Origin: Plantago ovata
Lineage: Eukaryota > Streptophyta > Magnoliopsida > Lamiales > Plantaginaceae
NCBI GenBank assembly: GCA_028274465.1
Contig: CM051457.1
Coordinates: 54,658,425-54,722,424 of the forward strand
Length of the DNA stretch: 64,000 nt
Direction of reading: 5' to 3'
A model generated the notes under the pieces. That model saw only the letters and a list, made by a program, of their open reading frames with translations. It was not told the origin of the DNA and did no database searches. Within the stretch, counting starts at the first letter, position 1, and every line of letters starts with the position of its first letter. This document shows, one piece after another, positions 9,967-21,165 of this stretch. The translations under genes were made by a program, and so were the position numbers.

Positions 9967-11647
9967 CTTCTGAAAAGAAGAATGAAAAAGAACATACTGA
10001 TGAAAACTCTTTGGTTGTCAAAAACATGAAGAAATTCATCAGCAAGGAACTTGAAAGGCGAAAAGCAAAAGAGAAGCTGAAAAAGCATCTTGGTAACAAC
10101 TACCATAAGTACAAGAATGAGACTAGCTCGCTGAACAAGCAAGCTCAGCAAGCTACTTCATCAGAAGAACCAGCAGTTGGAAATGATCTATGTTTTTACT
10201 GCAAAAAGCCTGGACAGTTCAAAGCTAATTGCCCTTTGCTGAAAGGCAAATCTGCTGAAAAGAAGAAGAAGTTCAAAAGAGCTTTTATTGCTGAAGAAAA
10301 GAAGAAGCTTCAAGCAAAAATCGGTGCATTGTGTATTGATACTAGCTCTGAAGACAGTGAGGATGAAAGTTCAGACACCGACGATGAAGAAGCCACTCTA
10401 GACGTGGAGATTGGCAAAGAAGTGTGTGGAATAGCTATGGAAGCTTATCCAGACGTGTCAAACTACGAATTTTGCCTCATGGTCGGTCAGGTAAACAACC
10501 CTACCTCTGACTCAGACTCAGAAAGTGAAGACGAGATTGACCTTGACAAGATTCAAGGAGAAATCGAAAGATTTGAGAAAACTCTGAGCAGACAGCAAGA
10601 GAAACTTCAATTTGCTGAAACTCTGACCAAGCAGACTACTGAAAAGTACGTCTTGCTGAAAGAAGAAACAGAAGAAAAAGATGCTGAAATAAGGCGTCTT
10701 AAGAAGTTGATTGCTGAAGCTACAGAGAAGAATTCTCAAATGGCACTAGAATTGGAAGAATATCAGTCCTCAATTCTAAAGTTACTTGCTGAAATCCAAG
10801 AGATGAAAAAGATGAAAGTCATTTCAAATCTTATGTGGATGCAAGTAATACGCTGACTGAACTAAACTCTTATTTGAGAGACCCATCTCAGAAAGAAGGT
10901 TTAGGCGCAATGTATGAAGGTGATGACGTTGAAATCTTGAGAAAAGATAAATCACCTATCTCCTTTGTACGTGCTACTGATAGTGGTCTACCAGAAATCT
11001 ATCAGTTTGGTCAATCTAAGGTTGCTGAAACAAGCAATCAAGTACCTATGACCATAAAGCCCGCTGTTGCTACTCAAAATAACAAGACTTTAAAAGGAAA
11101 ACAGGTTTCTGAAAAGCAAACTGGAAAGAAAAAGGATGTTGTAAAGCATCCCGCCAAACAAGTTGCTGAAAAGCAAGTTGTTAAGACTAAAGGCAAGATT
11201 ACTAAAAGTAATCAGAAGACCTTTGCTGACAAACCTGAATCAAGTAAGGTTGCTGACGCTAAAGCTCAGCATTCTCCGAAAAGTGGACTCGGTTTCAAAA
11301 CCAAGCAAAGTCAACTCTTTCATGAGTACAAGCAAAGTCAGCAAAGATACTTCAAAGAGATGAAGAAAATCAAGCCTAAGAATTCTGAAAAGAATCTTAA
11401 TGCTAGGGCTAGAAGGAACCTTGCTAGAAAAGAACTTACTGAAAAGTATGTTCAGCAAAAAGGTCAACCGAGCAAGACACCACATCAGAAAGTGGATTTG
11501 ACCAGCACGAGTCAAAAGTCTTTCAGCTCAAAACCTCCTAGTTCCTCAGCAAGTAGAAAACAAGTCAAAGTTGAAAAACTTAAGACTTGGGTTTCCTCTG
11601 TACGCATTCTTGAACATGTTAATGGACATCCATCATTGGATAATTAA
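9967..11647 (+). pseudogene. SIRE gag, 5' truncated
   Basis: The 3' part of gag: a lysine-rich N segment, a zinc knuckle CFYCKKPGQFKANC near 10191-10232, an acidic DSEDESSDTDDEE stretch, a coiled-coil region (about 10540-10820) and a basic C-terminal tail. The knuckle's zinc-binding His is replaced by Gln (CAG at 10215-10217), so it should not fold normally. A one-base deletion near 10822 (compare 37673-37681 in copy 3) shifts the frame; the second part runs to the TAA at 11645-11647. The N terminus was cut off by element B. Confidence 0.82.
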
Positions 11648-11652
11648 CTTGT

Positions 11653-14600
11653 TTGCTCTTGATTGTGCAGACTTCAGCCACGGAGACAAACGATGCAATC
11701 TGGCACTTTGATAGAGGTTGTGGAAAGCACATGACGGGCAACAAGAATAACCTTATAAACTATAGACGGTGGTCTAAAGGTCCAACAATAAGGTTTGCTG
11801 GTGGAGGCTCCGGATCTACAAAAGGCTATGGTGATGTGAAGTTAGGATGCATAACCATTACTGGAGTTCTTTATGTCAAAAATCTCAAGTTTAACCTTTT
11901 CAGCATGACAGTTTACTGACAAAGGATACTTCATCAAAATTAAAAGTGATGAATGTAAACTTATAGATTTCGAGACTAAAAAGGTAATAATGATTGCAAG
12001 AAGATCAGGAGGCTTGTACACCGTTGATTGGTCTTCAGCAATTATTGAAAAATGCCTTGTCTCCGATCATGATTGCCTTGCTGAAAAAGCATGGTTATGG
12101 CATAAACGAACAAGTCATCTAAACTTCAAGACGCTGAATAAGCTGTCTAAAAAGGCACTTGTAGTTGGATTACCAAAGGTTACTTTTAAGAAGGATGGTG
12201 TTTGCAATGCATGTCAGCAAGGAAAGCAAACCAAATCTTCTTTCAAGAACAAGGCAGTACCGTCAACTACAAAACCTTTACAACTCTTGCACATGGACTT
12301 GTTTGAATCTTCTTCAATAAGCTATGCTGGTAAGAAGTATGGTCTAGTCGTGGTAGATGACTATTCAAGATTCACTTGGGTAGTGTTCATCAAGCACAAA
12401 TCTGTAACCAAGACTGAAATACCTAACTTGCTGAATAAGCTTGAAGTCATGAAAAATGACAAGGTAAAAGTCATAAGGACAGACCATGGTACTGAGTTTG
12501 TAAACCAGTACATAACTGAATATTGTACCTCAAAAGGTATACAACATCAGTTATCCTCAGTAAGAACACCACAGCAAAATGGTGTTGCTGAACGGAAGAA
12601 TCGTACCCTGAAAGAAGCCGCAAGAACAATGCTTGCTGACACTGAAATAAGTGAGGCTTATTGGGTTGAAGCGATTAATATCGCCTGTTACTCAAAACAG
12701 ATGTTTGATTACTAAGGAATACAACAAAACTCCTTATGAATTGTTTGTTGGAAGACCTCCTAACATCACTATCTAAGAGTATTTGGTTGCAAGTGTTTCG
12801 TTCTTAATAATGGTAGAGAATACCTAAGAACATTTCAACCAAAGGCAGACGAAGCGATATTTCTCGGCTACTCCTTGCATAGTAAATCTTATAAAGTTTA
12901 CAACAAAAAGGCACAAAAGATTGAAGAATCATTGCATGTTGTATTCTACGAAAAGTCACAAGGTGTGCCTGCTGAAGAAGAAATATCAGAATGTATGAAA
13001 AAGCTAATCATACATGAGAAAAGAACTGAATCTGATGCTAGGCAAATCAAGTCAATTGAACTAAATGATGATTCTGACAATGACTCTCCTCCCCCTAGTC
13101 ATGACAAGATAAATATAGTTCACGACAAAGAATTTCCAGCAAAAGACTCGGTTGCTCCGGAAGTTGCTGAAGTTACGCAATCTCCAGTGCCTGCTGATGA
13201 ACTACCTCAATCGAGCAATGCTGAACAAGCAGTTGCTGATGAACAAATCTCAGCAGAGACACAAATTCCCAGTAGTACTGAACAAGTACATGCTGAAGAG
13301 TCACATGCTGATGAGCAAACATATCCTGATCCAACAAACAGAAAACCTGTTAATAAATGGATTAGAGATCATCTCTCTACGGATATGATTGACGATATTA
13401 ATAAACGCCAAGTGACTAGATCCAAAGCTACTCATGGACTTGCTGAAGAAGCAATTGTCGTAGAAGTAGAATCATTGTTCTCTTGCTTTGTTTCAGAAAT
13501 TGAACCTAAAACCATAGAAGAAGCTTTAAAGCATTCTGAATGGATAAAGGCAATGCAAGAAGAACTGGATCAATTTGAAAGAAACAAAGTCTGGAAACTT
13601 GTGCCACTTGCTGAAGATAAGAAAGCTGTTGGTACAAAGTGGGTGTTCAGAAACAAGCTGAGCGAGTCTGGTGAAGTAACAAGAAATAAAGAACGCTTAG
13701 TTGCTCAAGGTTACTGTCAGACTGAAGGATTGGACTATGATGAGTCTTATGCACCAGTTGTAAGATTAGATGCAATTAGGCTTTTCTTGGCCTTTGCTGC
13801 TCACAATGACTTCATTGTTTACCAAATGGATGTTAAAAGTGCATTCTTAAATGGTGAACTTGCTGAAGAAGTCTACCTAGAACAACCCCCTGACTTTGAA
13901 CTTCCCTCAGAAATCAAGATGGTATATAAGCTTCAGAAAGCTGTATATGGTCTAAAGCAAGCACCAAGAGCATGGTATGATACCTTGGCTAAGTTCTTGC
14001 TGGAAAATGGTTTCAAGAAAGGTGAAGTTGACAAAACTTTATTTACCATGAACCATGATGGTAAAATACTCTTAGTTCAAATTTATGTGGATGACATAAT
14101 TTTTGGATCTAAGGACAAACAACTTTGTGATGATTTTGCCAAACTCATGACAAATAAGTTTGAAATGAGTATGATGGGAAAATTGAATTATTTCCTAAGA
14201 TTGCAAGTCAAGCAACTCAAAGATGGAATATTCATAAATCAAGCAAAGTATGCGAAAGAAATGCTCATAAAGTTTAGGATCAAAGAGGATGAGAAACCTG
14301 AAAAGATCCCTATGAGTGTTGGTACCAAATTGGGCTATACTAAAGAGGACAAAAGTGTTGAAGAACACAAGTATAGGAAGCTCATTGGTTCCTTGTTGTA
14401 TCTAACAGCAAGTAGACCTGACATTCAATATGCTGTTTGTGTGTGTGCAAGATTCCAATCTGATCCAAGAGAATCACACTACAAAAAGGCAATCAAGATA
14501 CTGAAATATGTTAAAGGTACATTCAATGTTGGATTATGGTATCCTAAAGATTCTGGACTTGAATTGGTTGGTTATTCTGATGCTGATCATGGAGGATCAA

Positions 14601-15033
14601 CTCTTGATAGAAAAAGTACCTCTGAACTTGTCAGTTTTTGGGTACTAGATTAATATCATGGTTCAGCAAGAAGCAAACCTGTGTTCCCAATTCATCTACT
14701 GAATCTGAATACATTGCAGCTGGTTGTTGCACAGCTCAAATCCTATGGATTCAGCAACAATTAAGAGATTATGGTATTTCTGCAAAGAAAACACCAATCT
14801 TTTGTGATAATACAAGTGCTATTGCAATCACGCAAAATCCTAAGTTTCATTCTAGGACAAAGCACATTGATATTAGACATCATTTCATTAGAGATCATGT
14901 GGAAAAAGGTGATATTGAGGTTGTGAAAGTTGGCACTGATGATCAGCTTGCTGATATCTTTACCAAGCCCCTACCGGATAATAGGTTCACAATGCTAAGG
15001 TTTAATCTTGGATTGATTGAACTACCTCAATAA
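11653..15033 (+). pseudogene. SIRE pol (protease, integrase, RT, RNase H), frameshifted
   Basis: Protease start with active site altered to FDRG (copy 3 has FDSG). Integrase HHCC (HKRTSHLN...CNACQQGK) and DDE core (LLHMD, RTDHG, NGVAE) follow at about 12100-12620. RT spans about 13580-14330 with YVDD at 14084-14095. RNase H has SSTESEYIAAG and QLADIFTKPL near the end. At least four frame breaks, near 11910, 12715, 12772 and 14632, make it inactive. Several TTGCTGA words fall in spots where I would not expect that peptide in SIRE pol, for example PLAEDKK and GELAEEV. Confidence 0.87.
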
Positions 15034-15052
15034 AGGATACAATTGGCAGAAT

Positions 15053-15390
15053 GCTGAAACAGGTATTCAGCAAGCCAAAGTCACTGATTTCTTCTAAGAA
15101 ATGATAGGTCACTACATGTTTGCTGAAACAGGCATTCAGCAAGTAATTCCTTCAAAACCGGTATTTGTTAGGAAACTTGATCACTTGCTGAGACAGGCAC
15201 TCAGTAAGAGAAAGAACTTAAGGATTGCTGAAACAGGCACTCAGACAATCAAAAGATACTGAAACAGGTATTCAAATATCTAAGGAATTTTCTGAGACGG
15301 GAACTCAGAAGAAGAGCAAAGCTCATCCCTCAGATTTTACCAAAGGATGTCTCAAGTACAAAAGAATTTACTGATACGGGAAATCAGAAA
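15053..15390 (+). repeat. Array of seven hairpins with constant ACRGGNA loop
   Basis: Hairpins at 15053-15071, 15120-15142, 15184-15208, about 15222-15249, about 15256-15280, 15290-15310 and 15368-15390. All have a seven-base loop (ACAGGTA, ACAGGCA or ACGGGAA). Stems are built on GCTGAA/TTCAGC and differ in compensating ways: the closing pair is A-T, A-T, G-C, A.C, A-T, G-C and T-A in order. The best stems are 8-9 bp (hairpins 2 and 3). Hairpins 4 and 5 are imperfect. It lies between pol and ORF3. Confidence 0.75.
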
Positions 15391-15918
15391 TATCTTTTAA
15401 ACTTAGGAAATTATGAGATATCTAAGTAAGGGGGAACTTTCAGCAAGTATCTAGGTTGTTAATTCAAACTCGCTGAAAAGATTCTTGTCTATTTCAGCAA
15501 GCAATCTATCCCTTAAAACTCGGTAAAATCAATTTGTGACGTTAATCGGGCACAGATAAACTCGTAATAATCATGACATGAAATTCAATCGTGGCCATTG
15601 ATTAAAAGGAGTTACTTATCTAACGGCTAACAAAACAAAGAGAGAGAGTCCTCTGACGGTTTTAGTTAGTGGGCCACTACGCATTCAATGCAAAGGCTCC
15701 ACTAACTCCAGTGTTTCTCTGTTTTACCCTTGCTGAGAGCTCAAATCGATTGAGTTTGTCACACACCAGAGACACTATATAAAGAAGGAGTTAGAGAAAT
15801 GACAAAATTCTTTAACTCACATTTCCTTCCTCTGCAAATTTTAGCCTGAATCTACTGTACCTCCGGTCAAAAAGCAAACTATCTCTTTTCGTACACATTT
15901 TCTTGCTCTATAAAAGAA
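15391..15918 (+). promoter_or_regulatory. Intergenic region with TATA box upstream of ORF3
   Basis: No coding frame. AAGGGGGAA at 15428-15436 resembles the element's own PPT. TATATAAAG at 15776-15784 lies 135 bases before the ORF3 ATG (15919), followed by a pyrimidine-rich leader (CATTTCCTTCCTCTGC), which is the layout of a plant promoter with a 5' UTR. A start site near 15805-15815 is predicted. This suggests ORF3 could be made from its own transcript; expression is not shown. Confidence 0.5.
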
Positions 15919-17985
15919 ATGGCTCCCAAGAGACAGTCTTCTAAGTCCTCAAAGTCGTCAAAGGTTGACAGTGCTGAAACACGCACTGCTCCGGTGACTA
16001 CTCCGGCCACAAACACAACGAAAGTTGTGTTGAAAAACGACCGAATCTCAGAAAAACCTATGCCTCCGTCATATCTTGACACTGCAAAGTGTGAGATGTT
16101 GATGCAATGGGGAGGTTTTGCAAAAGAAAAGTACATTAGGTACTTTTATGAACAAGAACTAGATGACGAAAATGAAGAGGCGCTTGAGTTTATCAAGCAG
16201 CAAGGCCTCATGAACTTTATCTCTGCTCGCACTAAGCAAGTGAGCATGATTAATACAATGGAATTCTACAACAATGCAGAAATCCAGTCCCTTACAGATA
16301 GTAAAGGAGTCACTGAAAAAGTAATCCTTACTTATGTTCAGAACACGCAAATCGTCCTGAAATGGACTGATTTAGCGGATATTTTTCAGATTCCAACCAC
16401 TAGAACTGAAAATGACGTCACTGCCACTGACGAAGAAATTGAAGCTTTCTACAGTGACGTCAGAAATGAGAAAATGAAGAAAGGCGAGATAGCTCCCGTG
16501 ACTTGGACAAAGCACGTTAAGAGAAAGCATCTCTGCCATTCACTTGGTCTAGTAGCTCTGCTACTAATAGAAGTTCTTGACTCCCAAGTTGGAGGAATTG
16601 ACCAAGTAGGCCTGAGAAGATGGCCATTGCTGATGCATATCCATGAAAATAAAATGGAACTTAACTGGGCTAAGTAAATTTTCAACAGGGTTGTTGATTG
16701 TGTTACTAAGTTTAAGGTAAAGGTAGAAGACAACAAGGTCTCACCTTCCTTTCCAGTCATGTATGGAATCAAGATATGCTATATCCTTGAACATTTCAGG
16801 ATTCAACTAAGAAACCCATTGCCAATCAAGAAATCTGTATGCAATGTGGGAAGATCTTTTTATAAGCAGAATGTACCTAAAATTGCTGGAAAGAAAACTA
16901 AGAAGACAACAACTGCAAATGTTGTCAGAACAAGCCAGCAAGAAAGGTATACAACAACTGCAGATGTTACCACTCAGCAACTTAGAGATGAAACTGCTGT
17001 AGATGGTGGTGACACAAAAGAAACTGCTGTAGAAAATCAACAAGGTACGTGTACAAGAGTCGTTGCTGAAAATGCAACTATAGATGACTCTGGGAAACTG
17101 GAGAAATCTAACAAGAAAAAGAGGAAAGCTGATGATGACACTCAGACTGCAGCGTCATCAGCAAACCCCGTACATAAGAGGAAACGGACGAGCAACAAAA
17201 GGAAGAAAACACTGGCTCGCCAGTCAGTCCCTGATGTCCAAGACCTCTCAGTCGATTCCCAGACAAATGCTGAAACGCATTTGCCAGTAGATGTTGCTAA
17301 GGTAATTATTGAAGCCTATGTCAGCAATGTTGAAGTGTTTGCGGAAGCCTTCAACAATCAACTCAATGTTGATAATTCTACTGAGAATAGATCACAAGGC
17401 AGTGGAAATGAAATTCCTGCCCAAGTCCCCGATATCTACATAGTAGATAATCTAGATGATCCAACTTTGAGACCAGCAAGTGGCATTGCCACTGATCTGC
17501 AAAGAGCGGCACTTGCTGATGCTGCTGAAAAGATGGTTGTTGAACAGGCAACTCATCAAGTTGCTGAAACACCGCTTGCTGAAGGACCAGTTGCTGAGAC
17601 CGCAATGGTTCAGGTTCAAGAAGTTGCTGAAACACAAGAAGCATTATTCAACGACGCATCTCGTGATGCTGAGAATACTGGACCAAGTTCACCCAAGACA
17701 TCAATTGATAAAGTCCAGCTTGTACTGGAAGAATTAAGTAAACAAATGGAGTTGGAAATTGAAGAATCATCCAACAAATCAATTGATATCTTCATGACAA
17801 GCAGTGAGCTCAAGGGTCAAGATGCTTCTGCTCAACTTGTCATTTCAGAGACAAGGGAGATTGCTGAAACCGCACAGCTTTCTCAGATAGAGCAAAACCA
17901 GAAGTCTGCTGAAGAAACAGTCCAAGAAGCTGAAGAAACTGTTAATGCTGAAAGGACTGAGCCACAACATGTCCTTCTTTAGCAG

Positions 17986-18060
17986 GTAGTTAATTCAACC
18001 ATCAGTAAAACTTCAATTTCTGAAAATTGTTCTTTTGCTAATATTATATTATCTCTACAG
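17986..18060 (+). other. Candidate intron a of ORF3 (75 nt)
   Basis: CAG|GTAGTT donor and TATTATCTCTACAG acceptor, AT-rich. It is 75 nt and free of stops in frame, so either retention or removal keeps the ORF3 frame (phase 0). Confidence 0.5.
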
Positions 18061-18129
18061 ACTTCTCAAGATGCAAGTCAGATGGTTGCTGAAGCCTCTG
18101 CACCAGAACCAACACTCCCTGCTCAGCAG

Positions 18130-18200
18130 GTCGTTAATATTTTGGTATAAAAACTAAGTTTGACAGCTTAGTACTTGTGTCTAACTATAATTTATTTCAG
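18130..18200 (+). other. Candidate intron b of ORF3 (71 nt)
   Basis: CAGCAG|GTCGTTAAT donor and TTTATTTCAG acceptor. It holds an in-frame TAA and its length is not a multiple of three. Removing it joins two stop-free exons in phase 0 (18061-18129, 23 codons; 18201-18278, 26 codons). This is the strongest of the three intron calls. Confidence 0.6.
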
Positions 18201-18278
18201 GATGAACAAATGGAGGATGCTACTCAAGCTCCTCATGGAATGGAAATTGTACTACATGAGCTTGCTGACTCTCAGCAG

Positions 18279-18353
18279 GTAAATCATGTTTCAAATACAA
18301 ACTCTAAAACAATTCTCCAAACCATTCCTGATCTAAATAACGTTATTTTTCAG
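18279..18353 (+). other. Candidate intron c of ORF3 (75 nt)
   Basis: CAGCAG|GTAAATC donor and TTATTTTTCAG acceptor. It is 75 nt and open in frame, so it may be an intron or an optional exitron. The upstream exon again ends CAGCAG, like the exon before intron b and, allowing one C-to-T change, the one before intron a. Confidence 0.5.
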
Positions 18354-19273
18354 GCTCAAAAGGAGACCACTGAAGTGGTACTCATCACTGAAGATCATCA
18401 AGTAAGTTCTGAGGAACTGTACTTGAACTTCAAAAGGACTACTTTGTCAAGAGTTGCTAAGTCCGTCAGCAACTGGCAAAGGTACAGGCGAATGGATTTC
18501 TCAGATCTTCACCTTCATCTCTCAAACGAGAAAAAGAGATCTTCTCTGCTGAAGCTCGAAACATTTGTCCACTCCATCCTTCCTGAAGAAATGACATATT
18601 CTCAGCAAATGAGCTCAAATTTGATCGCTCAAATCAGAGAGAATATGAAGGAAAAATTCAAGAGTGCCTCTCCAGCTGAACAAGCTGTGATGCTCAAAGG
18701 TCTATTTGTACCTGTGGTGGCTGATCCCCACAAAATCAATGAGGAAGAGGAAGTGAAAAGTGTTGCTTTGTATAAGCACGTTGAGCTAGTCATTCTGACA
18801 GACGATGATGAAGAAGAAGAAGATGAGAACATTCCTACTGATCCCAGTGATGATGAAGGGAAAGATTCCAAGGACAAGAAAGACGATGATGATGACAATC
18901 AAGGTCCAAGTCCTGATGCTGGAGGATTGAAGTTAACAGCTGCTGAAAATGCTCAACCTGAAAATCAGCAAGCTGAACAACAACAATCTCAGCAAGAATC
19001 TCAACCTCCTCCTACTGCTGCTGAAAATCAAGCACCTGTGCAAGGTGCTGATACTGAAGAAGAATATGCCAGAAAAAGGGTTGCCTTGAAAAATGGCAAA
19101 AGTCCAGTTTCTGATGCCAAGGTTACTGAAGAAAACCTTGATGATGATGATGAACAAGATGAAGATTACCAACGTGCTCTCCAGAACAGTCTCTTGATCC
19201 ATGCAAGGCATACGCAGGATCTAGAAATTGGTCAATCTTCAGGAGTGAGATCAAAGGAAGTCCCCTCCCTTCC

Positions 19274-19403
19274 ACTTACTACTGGCGAAACTCCAGTAAT
19301 TGAGTCTCATACTAAATTAAAACTAACTACTGGCGAAACTCCAGTAATTGAGCCCCAAACTCAATTGAAACAACTAACTACTAGTGAAACTCCAGTTGTT
19401 GAG
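19274..19403 (+). repeat. In-frame tandem repeat in ORF3
   Basis: A unit of 57-60 bases containing ACTACTGGCGAAACTCCAGT is present about 2.5 times and encodes TTGETPVIE-type repeats. Copy 2 has one unit (near 23993-24025), so the array expanded or contracted after the copies separated. Confidence 0.75.
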
Positions 19404-21165
19404 TCTGAAGCGTTGCCATCAGCAACCACTCAACAAAAAGGAAGTGAAGCTACTGATAAAGGTTCAAAAGTTGCTCAACTTGATGAATCTGAGGATGATG
19501 ACGACTTGTCAGAAAATGAAGATGAACAATCCAAGCAAGACCCAAAAGTCGTTCAGATTCCTCCTCCTGATTACATCAATGATTTAGACGATGGTCTAAG
19601 AGCAGAATTGCTGATGCGTGATGATCAGTTTGCTTCAGAAATTAAGGTTCATTCCTTAACACCTCATTTAGTGCCGTTCCCAAGAGTTGAGGAGTCTAGC
19701 ACTAAAGGAAGTCCATAATGCCTGCAAAGCTGAAGATGATGCATTGCTTGCTGAGAGCCCACTTGACTTTGGAAAGATTTTGGTTACGGTGCTGAGACGC
19801 ACTACTACTTTGACCATAGCTCAGAAAGACATCAGTCTTTATCATAAAAGCTATGAAGAAGATGTAAGTCAAGCTCTAAAGCTAACAAAGACCGCTCTCG
19901 TAAAGGCACAGACTTTTATGGATGAGAAGGCCGCAACAGAGAAAAGACATGAAGAGAACATGATGAGCATTCAACAAGAGTTGTCAAAAATGACTTCTGA
20001 CCAACAACAAATCATCATGAAGTATAACAGTTTAAGCACTCTTGCTGAAAATTGCAATGAGTTTTATCCTCTGCACATCACACCGATGTTTTAATCCATG
20101 TCTAAGGGGGAAAAGAAGAGTACCAGAAAAAGAAACCAAACCCCTCCTGTTGATAATGTGCCACTACCTATAGAACCACTTGCTGAAAAAGAGCAAAGTT
20201 CAAAAAGGCAAGCAGAATCTGAGGTGAATTCAGCAAGTACCAAAAAGAGAAAAACCGCTGCTGAAACTCAAGATTTTTGCCATACTGAAAGTCATCAAAA
20301 TCTGAATGAAGAAGATGATGAAGATGATGACAATCAAACAATAGCTCAAGCCATAAGAGCTAGACCCTTAACAGCCTTGACCCCGTCTGGCCACTCAAAG
20401 CATTTTTCGTCTGACTCTTCAGCAAGAGATCAAGACAATGCTAAGACAAGAAGAAGAAGGCAAAGACAGGAAGAAAAGAGGCTGGCCAACATTGCTATTG
20501 GCTCCGGCATTGAATACACAAAGACCAGCAATGAAGAAACCACTCAGAATGTAATCAGAAACATTCATGGTTGCTAGATCTTAAAGCCAGAAGACTTGCT
20601 GGTGAATGAGTTCTTTCCTACAGCCATATTGAATCAAATGTTGAAATGGATTGAACTCAAGGTCCAAAGAAAGCAAAGGGAAGAATCCCTCCCAAGAAAT
20701 ATTGCTGGGAAATGGTTGAATCTTGAGATCCAAGTAAGAAGAATTGCCATTGGTAAGACATACAAACAAGAACCAAATCTGATCAAACCACCTGGCATCG
20801 CTTACTACTCTGACCCAGTAACAAAGAAAACAAAGAAGAGACTTGGATTGATTCCTTATGAGTACTTCTATCTCACTGCTAAGGATCAAGAAGAAGATCT
20901 TCTCTGGCTAAGAAAGATTCATCCGAAAAGCATTTCAGATACACAGCTTCTCCATGCCAGCAATTGGGGCATGCATTTGTGGGTAACTCGCTACATGGAA
21001 ATGAATGCTGAAAAGCATCATCACACTGCCTGCAAAAATGCAAGAATTATTCAACTACAAGTCCGTAGGCTTCTGGAAAACTACGAAAAGGACTATGTTG
21101 AATTCACTGCACTTGCTGAGAAGAGTGTAAGAGAGATTTTGAGAAAATCCTCTGAAAGAGCTTAA

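Larger units (their letters stand above)
15919..21165 (+). pseudogene. Giant SIRE third ORF, about 1,670 codons, with candidate introns
   Basis: One former frame starts at ATG 15919. Breaks: TAA 16675-16677 (TAC in copy 2), TAG 17980-17982 just before a splice-like CAG, an indel near 19690-19715, TAA 20092-20094 (CAA in copy 2) and TAG 20575-20577 (TGG in copy 2). Layout: Ser/Lys-rich start; a globular domain of about 300 residues with EFYNNAEI and LRNPLPIKKSV; an Ala/Glu-rich linker with three possible introns; a second folded part (LHLSNEKKRS); very acidic DDDEEEEDE stretches; a coiled coil near 19740-20070; basic KKRK and RRRRQRQEEKR signals; and a conserved C-terminal domain (YFYLTAKDQEEDLLWLRKIH). 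No signal peptide or membrane span is evident, so an envelope role is doubtful. Function unknown. Confidence 0.75.

Noticed and set aside
15053-15390. Regularly spaced short repeats that could suggest a CRISPR array
   Set aside because: Repeats are imperfect hairpins of variable spacing in a plant retrotransposon; there are no cas genes and the spacing is irregular.
18400-18406. Fourth donor site (CAA|GTAAGT) in ORF3
   Set aside because: The donor is a good match, but the downstream frame is conserved coding sequence and I found no paired acceptor nearby.
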